A stretch of DNA of 64,000 nucleotides from Streptomyces sp. NK15101 (GCF_020400725.1 NZ_JAINVG010000016.1:52038-116037), one strand, 5' to 3'; shown: positions 42,340 through 51,713, counted from the stretch's first letter. Made by a program: numbers and translations. Notes: generated by a model not told the origin, from the sequence alone.

Positions 42340-42603
42340 TCAGGCGGCCGCGGAGGGCGGATCCTCCGGATCGGGGTCGGGCAGCGCACGGGCCCGGACC
42401 TGCCGGGAGATCTCCTGATGCGCCCCCGTCGCGAGGATGCGCACCTCGTCCCGGTCGCTGATCTCGGCGCGGATGATGCCGGTGGGATCGGCGTAGACCG
42501 GATGGCCGCCGGACCCCGTGAGGGGCGTGCGCTCCACGATCACGACGTCCTCGGTCGCCCCCACGTCGTCGGAGAACACCAGCTCGTATCGGAGTGGGCT
42601 CAT
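42340..42603 (-). CDS. DUF6296 family protein
   Basis: An 87-residue protein. The N-terminus SPLRYELVFSDDVGATEDVV and the core ADPTGIIRAEISDRDEVRIL match the actinomycete DUF6296 group of small proteins of unknown function. The ATG at 42603 is used because the conserved region starts there; an upstream ATG at 42636 would overlap the next gene's stop. It follows the N-formylglutamate amidohydrolase gene by 29 bp and may share its transcript. Confidence 0.75.
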   Translation of the reverse strand: MSPLRYELVFSDDVGATEDVVIVERTPLTGSGGHPVYADPTGIIRAEISDRDEVRILATGAHQEISRQVRARALPDPDPEDPPSAAA

Positions 42604-42632
42604 CTGTCCGATTTTACGCCGATCGGGCGAGC

Positions 42633-43472
42633 TCACCCGCCGGGGACCACCGCGTCGACCAGGGCGGCCAGGGCCGTCCCGAGGGCCTCGACGCCCGGAC
42701 CCGCCGGTCCGCCCGGCTCGCTCATGTACAGGTCGCGCCGGATCTCGACCATCAGGGCGCTCACCCGCGGATCCCGGCCGTAGTACTCCAACGGCACGTA
42801 CGTCCCGGCGAACGGGCTGTCCGTCCCCACCCCGCCGAACCCGCCGAACGCCTCCCGCGCCGCGTCGAGCAGCGCGGGCGGCGTGTGGAAGGCGTCCGTG
42901 CCCAGACAGACCGGCGGACGCGGACCGTCGCCGTGCAGCTCGTACGGCAGCCGCTCGGTCGGGTACGAGTGGACGTCGACGATCACCACCCGCCCCGCCA
43001 CGGCCAGGCGCTCCGCCACGGCCCGCGTCATCGCCCGGGCGTACGGGACGAAGTACCGGTCGAGCAGCGGCCCCGGGTCGAAGCCGGCCGGCCGCAGCGT
43101 CGCGCGGTGGGTGGTCCGGGTGTAGACCGCGCCCATCCCGACGGACAGCATCTCCTCGCGCTCGTCCGGGAAGCGCTCCGGGTCGACGACGAGCCGCGAG
43201 AGCCCGTTCACGAACCGCCAGGGCGTCGCACGGGCCGTCGCCGCGGCCACGGCGGCGATCTCCGCCGTGTGGGAGTCCGTGATGTGGTCCAGCTCATGCT
43301 CCAGCTCCCCGTCGCCGAGCAGGATCCCGGCGCGCACCTCCGCGGGCACCTCGCGGGAGGAGTGCGGCACGTGGAGGAGGACGGGGGAGTCCGCCGCCCC
43401 CGGCAGGAGGCGGAAGGAGGGCGGGACGGCGGCGGGCGTGGCGCGGAACGGGACGGAGGAAGAGTCGTTCAT
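42633..43472 (-). CDS. N-formylglutamate amidohydrolase family protein
   Basis: A 279-residue protein of the FGase family, which hydrolyses N-formyl-L-glutamate (last step of one histidine-degradation route) or related N-acyl amino acids. Key segments are LLHVPHSSREVPAEV, ELDHITDSHTAEI, RFVNGLSRLVVDPERF and VVIVDVHSYPTERLPYE, with the expected metal-type His and Glu residues. The ATG at 43472 is used. No other hut genes are adjacent, so the physiological substrate is uncertain. Confidence 0.85.
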   Translation of the reverse strand: MNDSSSVPFRATPAAVPPSFRLLPGAADSPVLLHVPHSSREVPAEVRAGILLGDGELEHELDHITDSHTAEIAAVAAATARATPWRFVNGLSRLVVDPERFPDEREEMLSVGMGAVYTRTTHRATLRPAGFDPGPLLDRYFVPYARAMTRAVAERLAVAGRVVIVDVHSYPTERLPYELHGDGPRPPVCLGTDAFHTPPALLDAAREAFGGFGGVGTDSPFAGTYVPLEYYGRDPRVSALMVEIRRDLYMSEPGGPAGPGVEALGTALAALVDAVVPGG

Positions 43473-43662
43473 GAGGAGATCCTGCCTCCGACCCCGCCCG
43501 CGCCGTGGCGAAACCGCTGGTTAGAGTGGTGCGAGGCCGCGCCGCCGCACCAGGCCAGGCGTGAGACCGGGCCGACTGTCGACCACAGGGACCCGTACGA
43601 CCGCCCCACCCCGTCCCCGACCCGCCCGGCCACGGCCGCCTGCCCCGGAAACCTCGCATCCC

Positions 43663-44226
43663 ATGAGCACCGACGCCGCTCTGCGTCCCGACACCGCCTC
43701 CGCCGCCCCCGCCCCCCGGGAACCGCGCCTGCCGTGGATCGCCGGCCGGGCCCCGGCCCGGCCCGCGCCCGGCGCCGCCTTCCACAGCGTCAGCGCCGCG
43801 ACCGCCGCCCTCCTCGGCCTCGTCGCCATCGGTGCCCTCATCCACGAGCCCGTGCTGATACCCCCGCTGGCCGCCAGCGCCGCGCTCGTCCACTGCGCCC
43901 CCGCGCTGCCCCTGGCCCAGCCCCGCAGCGTGATCGTCGGCCACCTCCTCGGCGCCGCCGCCGGATACGCCGTGGCGGCCGTCGCCGCGCACGGCAACGC
44001 CTGGGCCGCCGCCCTCGCCGCCGGAATCACCCTGGCGCTGACCACACTGGCCCGCACCCCGCACTCGCCGGCCTGCGCGACCGCCGTCGTCATCGTGCTC
44101 CAGGCCCCCGCGCCCGGCCGGTTCGTCCCCCTGCTCTTCGGCGCCACCGTGCTGCTCGTGCTGACCGCGTTCGCCGCCTCCCGCATCCGCCGAGCCGCCC
44201 CGAGGTACCCCGCCTACTGGTGGTGA
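43663..44226 (+). CDS. HPP family membrane protein
   Basis: A 187-residue integral membrane protein with about four helices. The pair IHEPVLIPPLAASAALVHCA and LPLAQPRSVIVGHLLGAAAG matches the HPP family, in which the second loop has the AQPR motif. HPP proteins are proposed to be nitrite or anion transporters in some plants and cyanobacteria; the bacterial role is unclear. The ATG at 43663 lacks a strong ribosome site. Confidence 0.8.
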   Translation: MSTDAALRPDTASAAPAPREPRLPWIAGRAPARPAPGAAFHSVSAATAALLGLVAIGALIHEPVLIPPLAASAALVHCAPALPLAQPRSVIVGHLLGAAAGYAVAAVAAHGNAWAAALAAGITLALTTLARTPHSPACATAVVIVLQAPAPGRFVPLLFGATVLLVLTAFAASRIRRAAPRYPAYWW

Positions 44227-44512
44227 GCCCGGGGCCCGCCCCGCGTCGGACGGGGCGATTCCGCCCCAGGAGGCGTCCCGCCGACCGGGCCGCGCCCCGA
44301 TCCGGCCCGGTCGGCGAGCCCCCTGGCCCCCGGCACGGCGCCCGTACGCCCTCCGCCTGATCACGTGCGCGGGCGCCTGCGGTCCGGTGCGCCCCGGTGA
44401 TCCGCACCACCGGGCGCCTTCCTCCGCGGTGATCGCGTCACCTTCCGGCCGGTTCCGGCCGGAAACCGCCGCCGGGCGCCGGGACCGTCCGGAACGGGCC
44501 CCTTCAGGGCGT
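44227..44512. other. 286-bp GC-rich spacer
   Basis: Between the HPP and SulP genes. CGCCCCG and CGGGGCG form a small hairpin soon after the HPP stop (near 44235-44255). The rest shows no gene, and no clear promoter for the SulP gene could be named. Confidence 0.35.
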
Positions 44513-46018
44513 ATGACCCCCTGTATGGCCTCCTCCTTTCCGTACCTCCGGCAGGACTTCGCCGCCTCCCTCGTCGTCTTCCTCGTCGCGCTGCCGCTCT
44601 GCATAGGCGTGGCCGTCGCCTCCGGCGTCCCCGCCGAACTGGGCCTCGTCACCGGCATCGTCGGCGGCACCGTCACCGGCCTCATGCGCGGCAGCAGCAT
44701 CCAGGTCTCCGGCCCCGCCGCCGGACTCACCGTCCTCGTCCTCGACGCGGTCCGCACGCTGGGCCTCGCCGCGCTCGGCCTCGTCGTGCTCCTCGCCGGT
44801 CTGCTCCAGGTCGTCATGGGCCTGCTGCGCTGGGGCCGCTGGTTCCGGGCCATCTCCCTCTCCGTCGTCGAGGGCATGCTCGCCGGGATCGGCCTCGTCA
44901 TCGTGGCCGGCCAGCTCTACGCCGCGGCCGGACTCGACGCCCCCGCCTCCGGCCCGGCCAGGCTCGCCGGACTGCCGGCCGCCCTCGGGGGCGCGGTGAC
45001 CGCCGGGGCCGCCCTCGTCCCGCTCGCCGTCGCCGCCGCCACCGTCCTCGTCATCGTCGCCTGGCGGCACCTGCCCCGCCGGGCGCGGACCGTCCCCGGC
45101 GCGCTCGTCGCCGTCCTCCTCGCGGCGCTCGCGACCGCCCTGTTCGACCTGCCGGTCGCGACGGTACGGGTGAGCGGGGTCCTGGACGCGGTGCGGCCGC
45201 CGGAAGCGGACGGCCTCTCCGCCCTGACCGACCTCGCCCTGCTCGGCACCGTCCTCGCCTTCGCGCTGATCGCCTCCGCGGAGTCCCTGTTCAGCGCGGC
45301 GGCCGTGGACCGGCTGCACGACGGCCCGCCCACCGACTACGACAAGGAGCTGCTCGCCCAGGGCTTCGGCAACACGCTCTGCGGACTGCTCGGCGCGCTG
45401 CCCATGACCGCCGTGATCGTCCGCAGCTCGGCCAACGTCCAGGCGGGCGCCAGGACCAAGGCCTCCCGCGTGCTCCACGGCGTGTGGCTGCTGGTCTTCG
45501 CCGCCCTGCTGCCCGGCACCCTGGAGTACGTGCCGCTCGCGGCGCTCGCCGGCGTCCTCGTCCACGCGGGCTGGAAGCTGATCCCCTTCAGGGGCCTGGT
45601 CACCCTCTGGCGCGGCCACCGCGGCGAGGCGCTCGTCCTCGTCGTGACGGCCCTCGCGATCGTCACCGTCAACATGCTCGAAGGCGTCCTCGTCGGACTC
45701 GCCGTCTCCGTCGCCAAAGCGGCCTGGGACGCCTCCCACCTCCGCGTCGACCACACCGACGAAGGCGAGGGACCGGTGCGCGTCGGCCTCTCGGGCACCG
45801 TGACCTTCCTGCGGCTGCCCACCATCCTCGACACCCTCGAAGCGCTCCCGCGCGACCGCCCGGTCGTCCTGGACCTCTCCGGGCTCCACCACCTCGACCA
45901 CGCCTGCCGGGCCGCGCTCGAATCCTGGGCCGACCGCCACCGCACGACCGGCGGCCCCGCCTCCGTGCACCTCCACGGGCCGCCCGAGCGGCATCCCGCC
46001 CGCCCCGCGGACGCCTGA
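44513..46018 (+). CDS. SulP family inorganic anion transporter
   Basis: A 501-residue SulP (SLC26-like) transporter with 10-12 hydrophobic helices. The first helix signature is DFAASLVVFLVALPLCIGVA, then GSSIQVSGPAAGLTVLVL, and the mid-region has AQGFGNTLCGLLGALPMTAV. A C-terminal STAS-like domain is present (GLSGTVTFLRLPTILDTLEA, then VVLDLSGLHHLDHA). Bicarbonate or sulfate are the likely anions; no carbonic anhydrase gene is fused here. Start ATG at 44513; a second ATG at 44525 is also possible. Confidence 0.88.
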   Translation: MTPCMASSFPYLRQDFAASLVVFLVALPLCIGVAVASGVPAELGLVTGIVGGTVTGLMRGSSIQVSGPAAGLTVLVLDAVRTLGLAALGLVVLLAGLLQVVMGLLRWGRWFRAISLSVVEGMLAGIGLVIVAGQLYAAAGLDAPASGPARLAGLPAALGGAVTAGAALVPLAVAAATVLVIVAWRHLPRRARTVPGALVAVLLAALATALFDLPVATVRVSGVLDAVRPPEADGLSALTDLALLGTVLAFALIASAESLFSAAAVDRLHDGPPTDYDKELLAQGFGNTLCGLLGALPMTAVIVRSSANVQAGARTKASRVLHGVWLLVFAALLPGTLEYVPLAALAGVLVHAGWKLIPFRGLVTLWRGHRGEALVLVVTALAIVTVNMLEGVLVGLAVSVAKAAWDASHLRVDHTDEGEGPVRVGLSGTVTFLRLPTILDTLEALPRDRPVVLDLSGLHHLDHACRAALESWADRHRTTGGPASVHLHGPPERHPARPADA

Positions 46019-46292
46019 GGGCCGGGGCCTGTCCTCCGGACCGGACCGGTCCCGCAGAAGCCCCGGCGGTCGTACGGAACCGGGCTTCGCTCCGGCTGTT
46101 CATCACGGGTCCCTCTTCCCGGTGCGTCGAAGGGCGAGGGGAAACGCCTGCCCGGACATGTCGGACTGGTTCGAACCCTCCCGATCCGGGGAGTTTCGTG
46201 CGATCGGGAGGAGTGGGTCCACACGGAGGGGGTACGCGGACCGGGACCGCCGAACGGACAGCGAGCAGGACGAGCAGGAGGAGGGCGTCCCC

Positions 46293-47165
46293 GTGCGGAC
46301 CGAAGTGGCCGAGGCGACGACGACGTACGAGACGAGCGGCGGGCGGGGGGACCTTCCCGTCCTCGAAGCGCCCCACGAGGTGGCGCCCCGGGACGCGCGC
46401 GCCCTGTCGCGGGTGTTCCTCCGCGAACTCGCGGAACGGGGGGAGGGGACGGCGGAGCACCAGTACGTCCGGAACACCCTGATCGAGATGAACATGACGC
46501 TCGTGCGGTACGCGGCGGGCCGCTTCCGCGCGCGGGTCGAGGAGCGGGAGGACATCGTCCAGGTCGGCATGATCGGCCTGATCAAGGCCATCGACCGCTT
46601 CGACCTGTCCCGCGAGGTGGAGTTCACCACCTTCGCCCTCCCCTACATCGTGGGCGAGATCAAGCGGTTCTTTCGCGACACCACCTGGGCGGTCCACGTC
46701 CCGCGCCGGCTCCAGGAGGCGCGGGTGGAACTGGCGAAGGCGACCGACGAGCTGAGCTCGCGGCTCGGCCGCGCGCCCCGGGTCGCGGAACTGGCTCCCG
46801 TCATGGACCTGTCCGAGGAGCAGGTGGTCGAGGTCCAGCTGGCCGCGAACGGCTACCGGTCGGCGTCCCTGGACGCGGCGATCGGCAGCGGCGACGACGA
46901 GAACGACGACGCGGCCCTGGCCGACCTCATCGGCGAGGAGGACCCGGCGCTCGAACTCGTCGAGGACTTCCACGTCCTCGCCCCGCTCGTGGAGGCCCTC
47001 GACGAGCGCGACCGGCTGCTGCTGCACCTGCGTTTCGTCGAGGAGCTGACCCAGACGCAGATCGGCGAACGCCTCGGCGTCTCCCAGATGCACGTCTCGC
47101 GCCTCCTGTCGCGGAGCCTGGCCCGGCTGCGGGAGGGCATGGCCGGGACGGCGGCCGGCGGCTGA
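46293..47165 (+). CDS. SigB/SigF-type RNA polymerase sigma factor
   Basis: Sigma-70 family group 3 factor of 290 residues, of the SigB/SigF/SigG type found in multiple copies in Streptomyces. Region 2 is MTLVRYAAGRFRARVEERED, then GMIGLIKAIDRFDLSREVEF and TTFALPYIVGEIKRFFRDT. Region 3 begins VPRRLQEARVELAKATDEL, and region 4 holds LHLRFVEELTQTQIGERLGV. The GTG at 46293 has GGAGGAGGG at good spacing; longer starts from 46158 lack one. No anti-sigma gene is adjacent. The 46019-46292 spacer contains only the upstream region. Confidence 0.88.
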   Translation: MRTEVAEATTTYETSGGRGDLPVLEAPHEVAPRDARALSRVFLRELAERGEGTAEHQYVRNTLIEMNMTLVRYAAGRFRARVEEREDIVQVGMIGLIKAIDRFDLSREVEFTTFALPYIVGEIKRFFRDTTWAVHVPRRLQEARVELAKATDELSSRLGRAPRVAELAPVMDLSEEQVVEVQLAANGYRSASLDAAIGSGDDENDDAALADLIGEEDPALELVEDFHVLAPLVEALDERDRLLLHLRFVEELTQTQIGERLGVSQMHVSRLLSRSLARLREGMAGTAAGG

Positions 47166-47225
47166 CCGGGAGGGCACGCCCGGCGTACCGGGGCACACCG
47201 CCGGCCGGCCCGCCGCGGCCGCAGA

Positions 47226-47446
47226 CCCGCCCCCATGCCGAGCGCGATCCCCGCCTCGGTCTGGGAGCGGGGGACCGCCGCCACCGCGCCCCGCACCGGC
47301 AGCCGCGCCGACCGGGAGAGGAGACCGAGGACGTAGGCGAGGAGCAGGGCGGGCGCGGCGCCGAGCACCGTGGCCTCCGCCGTCACCAGGAGCCCCTCGG
47401 CGAGCCGGGGCAGCGCGCGCCGGAGCTCGGCAGGGAAGGCAGTCAC
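47226..47446 (-). pseudogene. ehuC: ehuC remnant (ectoine ABC permease)
   Basis: From the GTG at 47446 about 55 residues (LPRLAEGLLVTAEATVLGAA, then LLLAYVLGLLSRSARLPVRG) match the N-terminus of a polar amino acid ABC permease of the HisM/EhuC type. This is joined directly to AVPRSQTEAGIALGMG, the EAA-type loop that should lie about 90 residues further on. Everything after is lost. Position right after ehuB supports ehuC. Only about 75 of 220 residues remain, so it cannot function. Confidence 0.6.
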
Positions 47447-47458
47447 GCCGGGCGCCCC

Positions 47459-48116
47459 TCACCCCGCGCACAGGTCGGCGGTCCGCAGCGAACGGGGCGG
47501 CACCTCGCGGGCCGTGAAGCCGTACCGCCCCACGAGCCCGACGAACCGGCCGGGGGAGCCGGTGGTCTTCAGGAACTCCCGGTCGAAGGCGTCCCGCAGC
47601 CCGGTCGCCCCGGGCCGGAACACGGCCCCGCCGGCGCCGAGCTGCCGTACCCCGCCGACCACCGGGACGAACGCCTCGCCCACCTCCACCGGCGCCCCCG
47701 GTTCGTCCGGGCGAGCCGGCGCAGGGAAGACGGCGGTCAGCGCGAAGGCGTCGATCCGGGCTCACCACGTCGAACCGGCCGGCCGGCAGTCCGGGGATCG
47801 GCGCGACGAACTCCGTGAGCGCGGGCCGCGGTTCGCACACGCCGAGGGCCCCGAATACCTCCCGGTGGAGCGTCGGGGCCTCCCCGGCGAGTGCGTCGCC
47901 GTCCTGGAAGCCGTACGGCGCCTCACCGGCGAACCCGACCCGGACGAAGCCCTGTTCCCGCGGCTTCGCCAGGAGCTCCCCGTCGTCCGCGGGTGCTCCC
48001 GTCCCCGCCCGGGTGCGGGGGCGCGCGGTGAGCGGCCCGGCCGTCAGGGCGAGTCAGCCGAGGAGCGACGCCGTGGTGAGGAAGCGTCGGCGGCCGAGCG
48101 GCGCGGCTCCGCTCAT
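47459..48116 (-). pseudogene. ehuB: ehuB remnant (ectoine/hydroxyectoine-binding protein)
   Basis: The ATG at 48116 overlaps the ectD stop (ATGA) and begins a Tat-like signal (SGAAPLGRRRFLTTASLL) that is broken by TGA after 20 codons. Further pieces in shifted frames are FVRVGFAGEAPYGFQDGD and EVFGALGVCEPRPALTEFVA, then IPGLPAGRFDVV. The C-terminal part is ARIDAFALTAVF, then EVGEAFVPVVGGVRQLGAGG up to LRTADLCAG. These match successive parts of EhuB-type solute-binding proteins, with about 100 central residues deleted. It cannot make a working binding protein. Confidence 0.75.
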
Positions 48117-49009
48117 GCCGGCTCCTCCGGACGCGCGGCGATGAAGGAGGGGCGCCGGACCGGGGCTGCGAAGGGGGCCTCGGGCGCGTTCTCGACGCTG
48201 TTGAAGACGAGGAACACATTGCTGCGGGGGTACGGGGTGATGTTGTCGCCCGAGCCGTGCAGGGCGTTGCAGTCGAACCAGGTGGCCGATCCCGCCGGGC
48301 CCGTGAAGTGCCGGATGCCGCAGGCGTCGGCGAAGGTGGTGAGCGCCTCGTGGGACGGCGTGCCGGCGTCCTGCATCCGCAGCGACTGCTTGTAGTTGTC
48401 CTTGGGCGTCTCGCCCGCGCAGCCGAGGAAGGTGCGGTGTGAGCCCGGCATGATCATCAGGCTGCCGTTGGTGGTGTGGTTCGGGGTGAGCGCGATCGAG
48501 ACCGAGACGGTCCGCATCCGGGGCAGACCGTCCTCGGCGTGCCAGGTCTCGAAGTCGGAGTGCCAGTAGAAGCCGCTGGCGCCGAAGCCGGGCTTGACGT
48601 TGACCCGCGACTGGTGGACGTACACGTCGGAGCCGAGGATCTGGCGGGCCCGCCCCACGATCCGGGGGTCCTCGGCCAGCCGGCGGAAGACCTCGCTGAT
48701 CCGGTGCACCTCGAAGACGGAGCGGATCTCCTGGGAGCGGGGCTCGACGATCGCCCGCTCGTCCGCCCGGAGGGCGGGGTCGGCGACGAGCCGGTCGAGC
48801 TCGGCGCGGAGCTCCTCGACCTCGGCCGGGGTGACGAGCTCCTCCACCGTGACGAAGCCGTCGCGGTCGTACTCCTCCAGCTCCCGGGCCCAGAAGGGGC
48901 CGGGCGTGCCGGGCTCGGACCACACGACGGGGTCCTTGCGGCCGATGAGCTCCTCCCGGGAGCCGCGGGTGGGGTAGAGGTCGACGGGACGGGTGGGTGC
49001 GGAGGCCAT
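48113..49009 (-). CDS. ectD: ectoine hydroxylase
   Basis: Fe(II)/2-oxoglutarate dioxygenase that converts ectoine to 5-hydroxyectoine, 298 residues. The iron triad is in GFYWHSDFETWH (HxD, near residues 146-148) and the later ALHGSGDNITPYPRSN (His near 248), and the EctD-specific VHQSRVNVKPGF precedes it. The ATG at 49009 is used. It is the fourth gene of ectABCD, 52 bp after ectC. Its stop overlaps the start of the broken ehuB gene, showing they were once one operon. Confidence 0.93.
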   Translation of the reverse strand: MASAPTRPVDLYPTRGSREELIGRKDPVVWSEPGTPGPFWARELEEYDRDGFVTVEELVTPAEVEELRAELDRLVADPALRADERAIVEPRSQEIRSVFEVHRISEVFRRLAEDPRIVGRARQILGSDVYVHQSRVNVKPGFGASGFYWHSDFETWHAEDGLPRMRTVSVSIALTPNHTTNGSLMIMPGSHRTFLGCAGETPKDNYKQSLRMQDAGTPSHEALTTFADACGIRHFTGPAGSATWFDCNALHGSGDNITPYPRSNVFLVFNSVENAPEAPFAAPVRRPSFIAARPEEPA

Positions 49010-49061
49010 GGGGCGGGATGCTTCCTTTCGCGTGCGGGATCGTCGGGGGTACGAGCCGGCC

Positions 49062-49478
49062 TCAGGCCTGGCCGTGGTCGGGTTCCGGTTCGGTGAGGAG
49101 CGGGTAGACGCCGTTCTCGTCGTGGTCCTCGCGCCCGGTGACGGGCGGGTTGAAGACGCACAGGCAGCGGAAGTCCCGCTTGACCTTGAGGGTGTGGCGC
49201 TCGTGCCCGTCGAGCAGGTACATCGTTCCGGGCAGGATCGTGTACGTGCGCCCGGACTCGTGGTCGGTGAGCTCGGCCTCGCCGGCGGTGCAGACGACGG
49301 CCTCGACGTGGTGGGCGTACCACATGGAGGTCTCGGTGCCGGCGTACAGCACGGTCTCGTGGAGGGAGAAGCCGACCCGTTCGCGGGCCAGCACGATGCG
49401 CTTGCTCTCCCAGGTCCCGGACGCGGCCCGGACGTGCCGCTCGGTGTTCTCCAGCTCGTCGAAGGTGCGGACGATCAT
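49062..49478 (-). CDS. ectC: ectoine synthase
   Basis: Cupin-fold enzyme that cyclises N-gamma-acetyl-L-2,4-diaminobutyrate to ectoine, 138 residues. [20 protein letters not shown] is the family start; [20 protein letters not shown] and [19 protein letters not shown] hold the substrate and metal residues. A C-terminal [20 protein letters not shown] follows. The gene lies 37 bp downstream of ectB. Length matches typical EctC (about 130). Confidence 0.95.
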   Translation of the reverse strand: MIVRTFDELENTERHVRAASGTWESKRIVLARERVGFSLHETVLYAGTETSMWYAHHVEAVVCTAGEAELTDHESGRTYTILPGTMYLLDGHERHTLKVKRDFRCLCVFNPPVTGREDHDENGVYPLLTEPEPDHGQA

Positions 49479-49515
49479 GGGTGGTGGCCTTTCGGGTGGA
49501 TCTGTCGGGGCGGTC

Positions 49516-50787
49516 TCAGGCGCAGTGCCGTACGGAGCGGGCCAGCATGCCGAGGCCCTCGTCGAGTTCGTCGTCCGTCGCGGTCAGCGGCGGCAGCAGC
49601 TTGACCACCTCGCCGCGCGGCCCCGACGTCTCCAGGAGCAGACCGATCTCGAAGGCCCGCCGGCAGACGGCCGCGGCGCGCTCCCCGTCGGCGAACTCCA
49701 GGCCCCACACGAGGCCGCGCCCGCGCACCGCCAGGCCCGCGCGGCCGTCGTCGCCGCACAGGTCGAGCAGGGCGCGCTCGACCCGGTCGGCCCGGGCCAG
49801 GGTGCGCTCGCGCAGGGTGCCGTCGCGCCAGTAGGCGTCGAGGGCGGCCGTGGCGGTGACGAAGGCGGGGTTGTTGCCGCGGAAGGTGCCGTTGTGCTCG
49901 CCCGGCTCCCACAGGTCGAGCTCCGGCCGGAAGAGGCAGAGGGACATGGGCAGGCCGTAGCCGCTGATGGACTTGGACAGGGTGACGATGTCGGGCGTGA
50001 TGCCCGCCTCCTCGAAGGAGAAGAAGTCGCCGGTGCGTCCGCAGCCCATCTGGATGTCGTCGACGATGAGGAGCATCTCGTGCCGGCGGCAGAGCTCCGC
50101 CAGCCCGCGCAGCCACTCGGCCCGTGCGACGTTGATGCCGCCCTCGCCCTGGACGGTCTCGACGATCACGGCCGCCGGGTGGTCGAGGCCGGAGCCGGAG
50201 TCGTCCAGGAGCCGCTCGAACCAGAGGAAGTCGGTGACCTGCCCGTCGAGGTAGTCGTCGAAGGGCATCCGGGCGGCGTGGTGCAGCGGGACGCCCGCGC
50301 CGGCGCGCTTGGCGGCGTTGCCGGTGACGGCCAGCGAGCCGAGCGACATGCCGTGGAAGGCGTTGGTGAAGGAGACGACCGTCTGGCGTCCCGTGACCTT
50401 GCGGGCGAGTTTGAGGGCGGCCTCCACGGCGTTGGTGCCGGTGGGGCCGGGGAACATCACCTTGTAGGGCAGGGCGCGGGGTTCGAGGACCGTCGTGCGG
50501 AAGGTCTCCAGGAAGGTGCGTTTGGCGGTCGTCGACATGTCGAGGCCGTGGGTGATGCCGTCGTCGGCGAGGTAGTCGAGGAGGGCGCGCTTGAGCACCG
50601 GGTTGTTGTGGCCGTAGTTGAGCGAGCCCGCTCCGGCGAAGAAGTCGAGGTACGGACGGCCGTCCTCGTCGTACAGCCGGCTCCCGCTGGCGCGTTCGAA
50701 GACGACGGGCCAGGCACGGCAGTAGCTGCGGACCTCCGATTCGACGGTCTCGAAGACGGAGGGGGCGGCGATGTCGGTCAGGGTCAC
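49516..50787 (-). CDS. ectB: diaminobutyrate--2-oxoglutarate transaminase
   Basis: Class III PLP aminotransferase of 423 residues that turns aspartate semialdehyde into L-2,4-diaminobutyrate with glutamate as amino donor. The PLP-lysine segment is [19 protein letters not shown]. Upstream, [20 protein letters not shown] is the EctB-type PLP region, and [20 protein letters not shown] is the phosphate-binding loop. The ATG at 50787 is used. It is 65 bp after ectA in the same operon. Confidence 0.95.
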   Translation of the reverse strand: MTLTDIAAPSVFETVESEVRSYCRAWPVVFERASGSRLYDEDGRPYLDFFAGAGSLNYGHNNPVLKRALLDYLADDGITHGLDMSTTAKRTFLETFRTTVLEPRALPYKVMFPGPTGTNAVEAALKLARKVTGRQTVVSFTNAFHGMSLGSLAVTGNAAKRAGAGVPLHHAARMPFDDYLDGQVTDFLWFERLLDDSGSGLDHPAAVIVETVQGEGGINVARAEWLRGLAELCRRHEMLLIVDDIQMGCGRTGDFFSFEEAGITPDIVTLSKSISGYGLPMSLCLFRPELDLWEPGEHNGTFRGNNPAFVTATAALDAYWRDGTLRERTLARADRVERALLDLCGDDGRAGLAVRGRGLVWGLEFADGERAAAVCRRAFEIGLLLETSGPRGEVVKLLPPLTATDDELDEGLGMLARSVRHCA

Positions 50788-50852
50788 GGAGTCTCTTCTC
50801 CAGGGTGTGGTGCGGGATGTGGTGCGGAGTCGGCCGGGGACGCGGGGTCGGC

Positions 50853-51383
50853 TCAGGGCGCCGGGGGCGCGAGGGGGCCGATGCGGTACAGCACTTCGGC
50901 CTCGTGTCCCGCCACGGGGAAGGAGGCGGACGGGAAGAGGACCTCGCGCGTGAGGTCCGCCCCGTGCCGGCGGGCGTAGGACCGGAAGAGCCGGTCGGAC
51001 GCCAGGTTTCCCGGTGTGACGGTCGCCTCCACCCGGTCGAGTCCGTGCTCGGCCGCCACTCGGGCGGACAGAGCGTCGAGCAGGGTCCCGGCTACCCCGC
51101 TTCCGCGGTGCGAACCCTCCACGGCGACCTGCCAGACGAAGAGCGTTCCGGGTGCGTCGGGCCGCAGGTATCCGGTGACGAAGCCGACCGGTCGTCCGGA
51201 GGCGTCACGGGCGACGGCGGTCGTGTCGGCGAAGTCGCGGCACCACAGCAGGTAGCTGTACGGCGAGTTGAGGTCGAGTTCTCCCGAGCCGCGGGCGATC
51301 CGCCAGAGTTCGGCGCCGTCCGCGATCTCGGCCGGGCCGACGGAGAGGCCGCCGACCGGGGATGTCAGGGGGGCAGTGGTCAT
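50853..51383 (-). CDS. ectA: L-2,4-diaminobutyric acid acetyltransferase
   Basis: GNAT enzyme that acetylates the gamma-amino group of diaminobutyrate, 176 residues. The EctA signature ELDLNSPYSYLLWCRDFADT is clear, with the acetyl-CoA loop VAVEGSHRGSGVAGTLLDAL and a C-terminal ATVTPGNLASDRLFRSYARR. The ATG at 51383 is preferred because the family sequence begins soon after it. It is the first gene of the minus-strand ectABCD operon, with a leader of about 110 bases from the promoter near 51500-51528. Confidence 0.92.
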   Translation of the reverse strand: MTTAPLTSPVGGLSVGPAEIADGAELWRIARGSGELDLNSPYSYLLWCRDFADTTAVARDASGRPVGFVTGYLRPDAPGTLFVWQVAVEGSHRGSGVAGTLLDALSARVAAEHGLDRVEATVTPGNLASDRLFRSYARRHGADLTREVLFPSASFPVAGHEAEVLYRIGPLAPPAP

Positions 51384-51499
51384 GGGCGCCGAAGCTACCG
51401 AGCGGACCGCGGAACTTCCTGGGTCGGAGGTCTTGTTCGAGATGGTGTCGGCGTGATAGGTGCGCCGGCGCTCTCCGTGCCGGGAACCCACTCCCGAGC

Positions 51500-51539
51500 G
51501 CATGGCAAATTCGATCAAAAACGGTCAAACTCACCGTTT
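51500..51539 (-). promoter_or_regulatory. ectA promoter with an inverted repeat over the -35
   Basis: On the minus strand TTGACC (51528-51523) and CCATGC (51505-51500) are 17 bases apart, the layout reported for Streptomyces ectA promoters. A perfect dyad AAACGGT-(7)-ACCGTTT (51519-51525 and 51533-51539) overlaps the -35. The area is AT-rich compared with its neighbours. A repressor or osmostress regulator site is inferred; the rest of the 51384-51656 spacer shows only the leader. Confidence 0.6.
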
Positions 51540-51656
51540 ATAACGGCTGGATAACGCCTTCGGATTGTCTGAGTCGCTCCTTCGAAAACGTGAGACGATC
51601 CGCGATTTCGCGTTTGAAGGCACCGGGAGCGGTCAGGCTTAGGGGTCGACATGGGG

Positions 51657-51693
51657 GGAGCCGGGCCGGACGCGTCACGTCCGGCCCGGCTCC
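51657..51693 (-). terminator. hairpin after the endonuclease gene
   Basis: Perfect 15-bp arms GGAGCCGGGCCGGAC (51657-51671) and GTCCGGCCCGGCTCC (51679-51693), loop 7, twenty bases past the endonuclease stop. Confidence 0.85.
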
Positions 51694-51713
51694 GTACTTC
51701 CGTGGCGCTCGGG

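Noticed and set aside
46168..46177. GGTTCGAACC, which resembles a tRNA T-loop
   Set aside because: No acceptor stem, anticodon arm or D-arm can be built around it at tRNA spacing.
46193..46235. GTTT and GGGTAC-like strings upstream of the sigma gene, as a SigB promoter
   Set aside because: The spacing between the elements does not fit the GTTT-N15-GGGTAC pattern.
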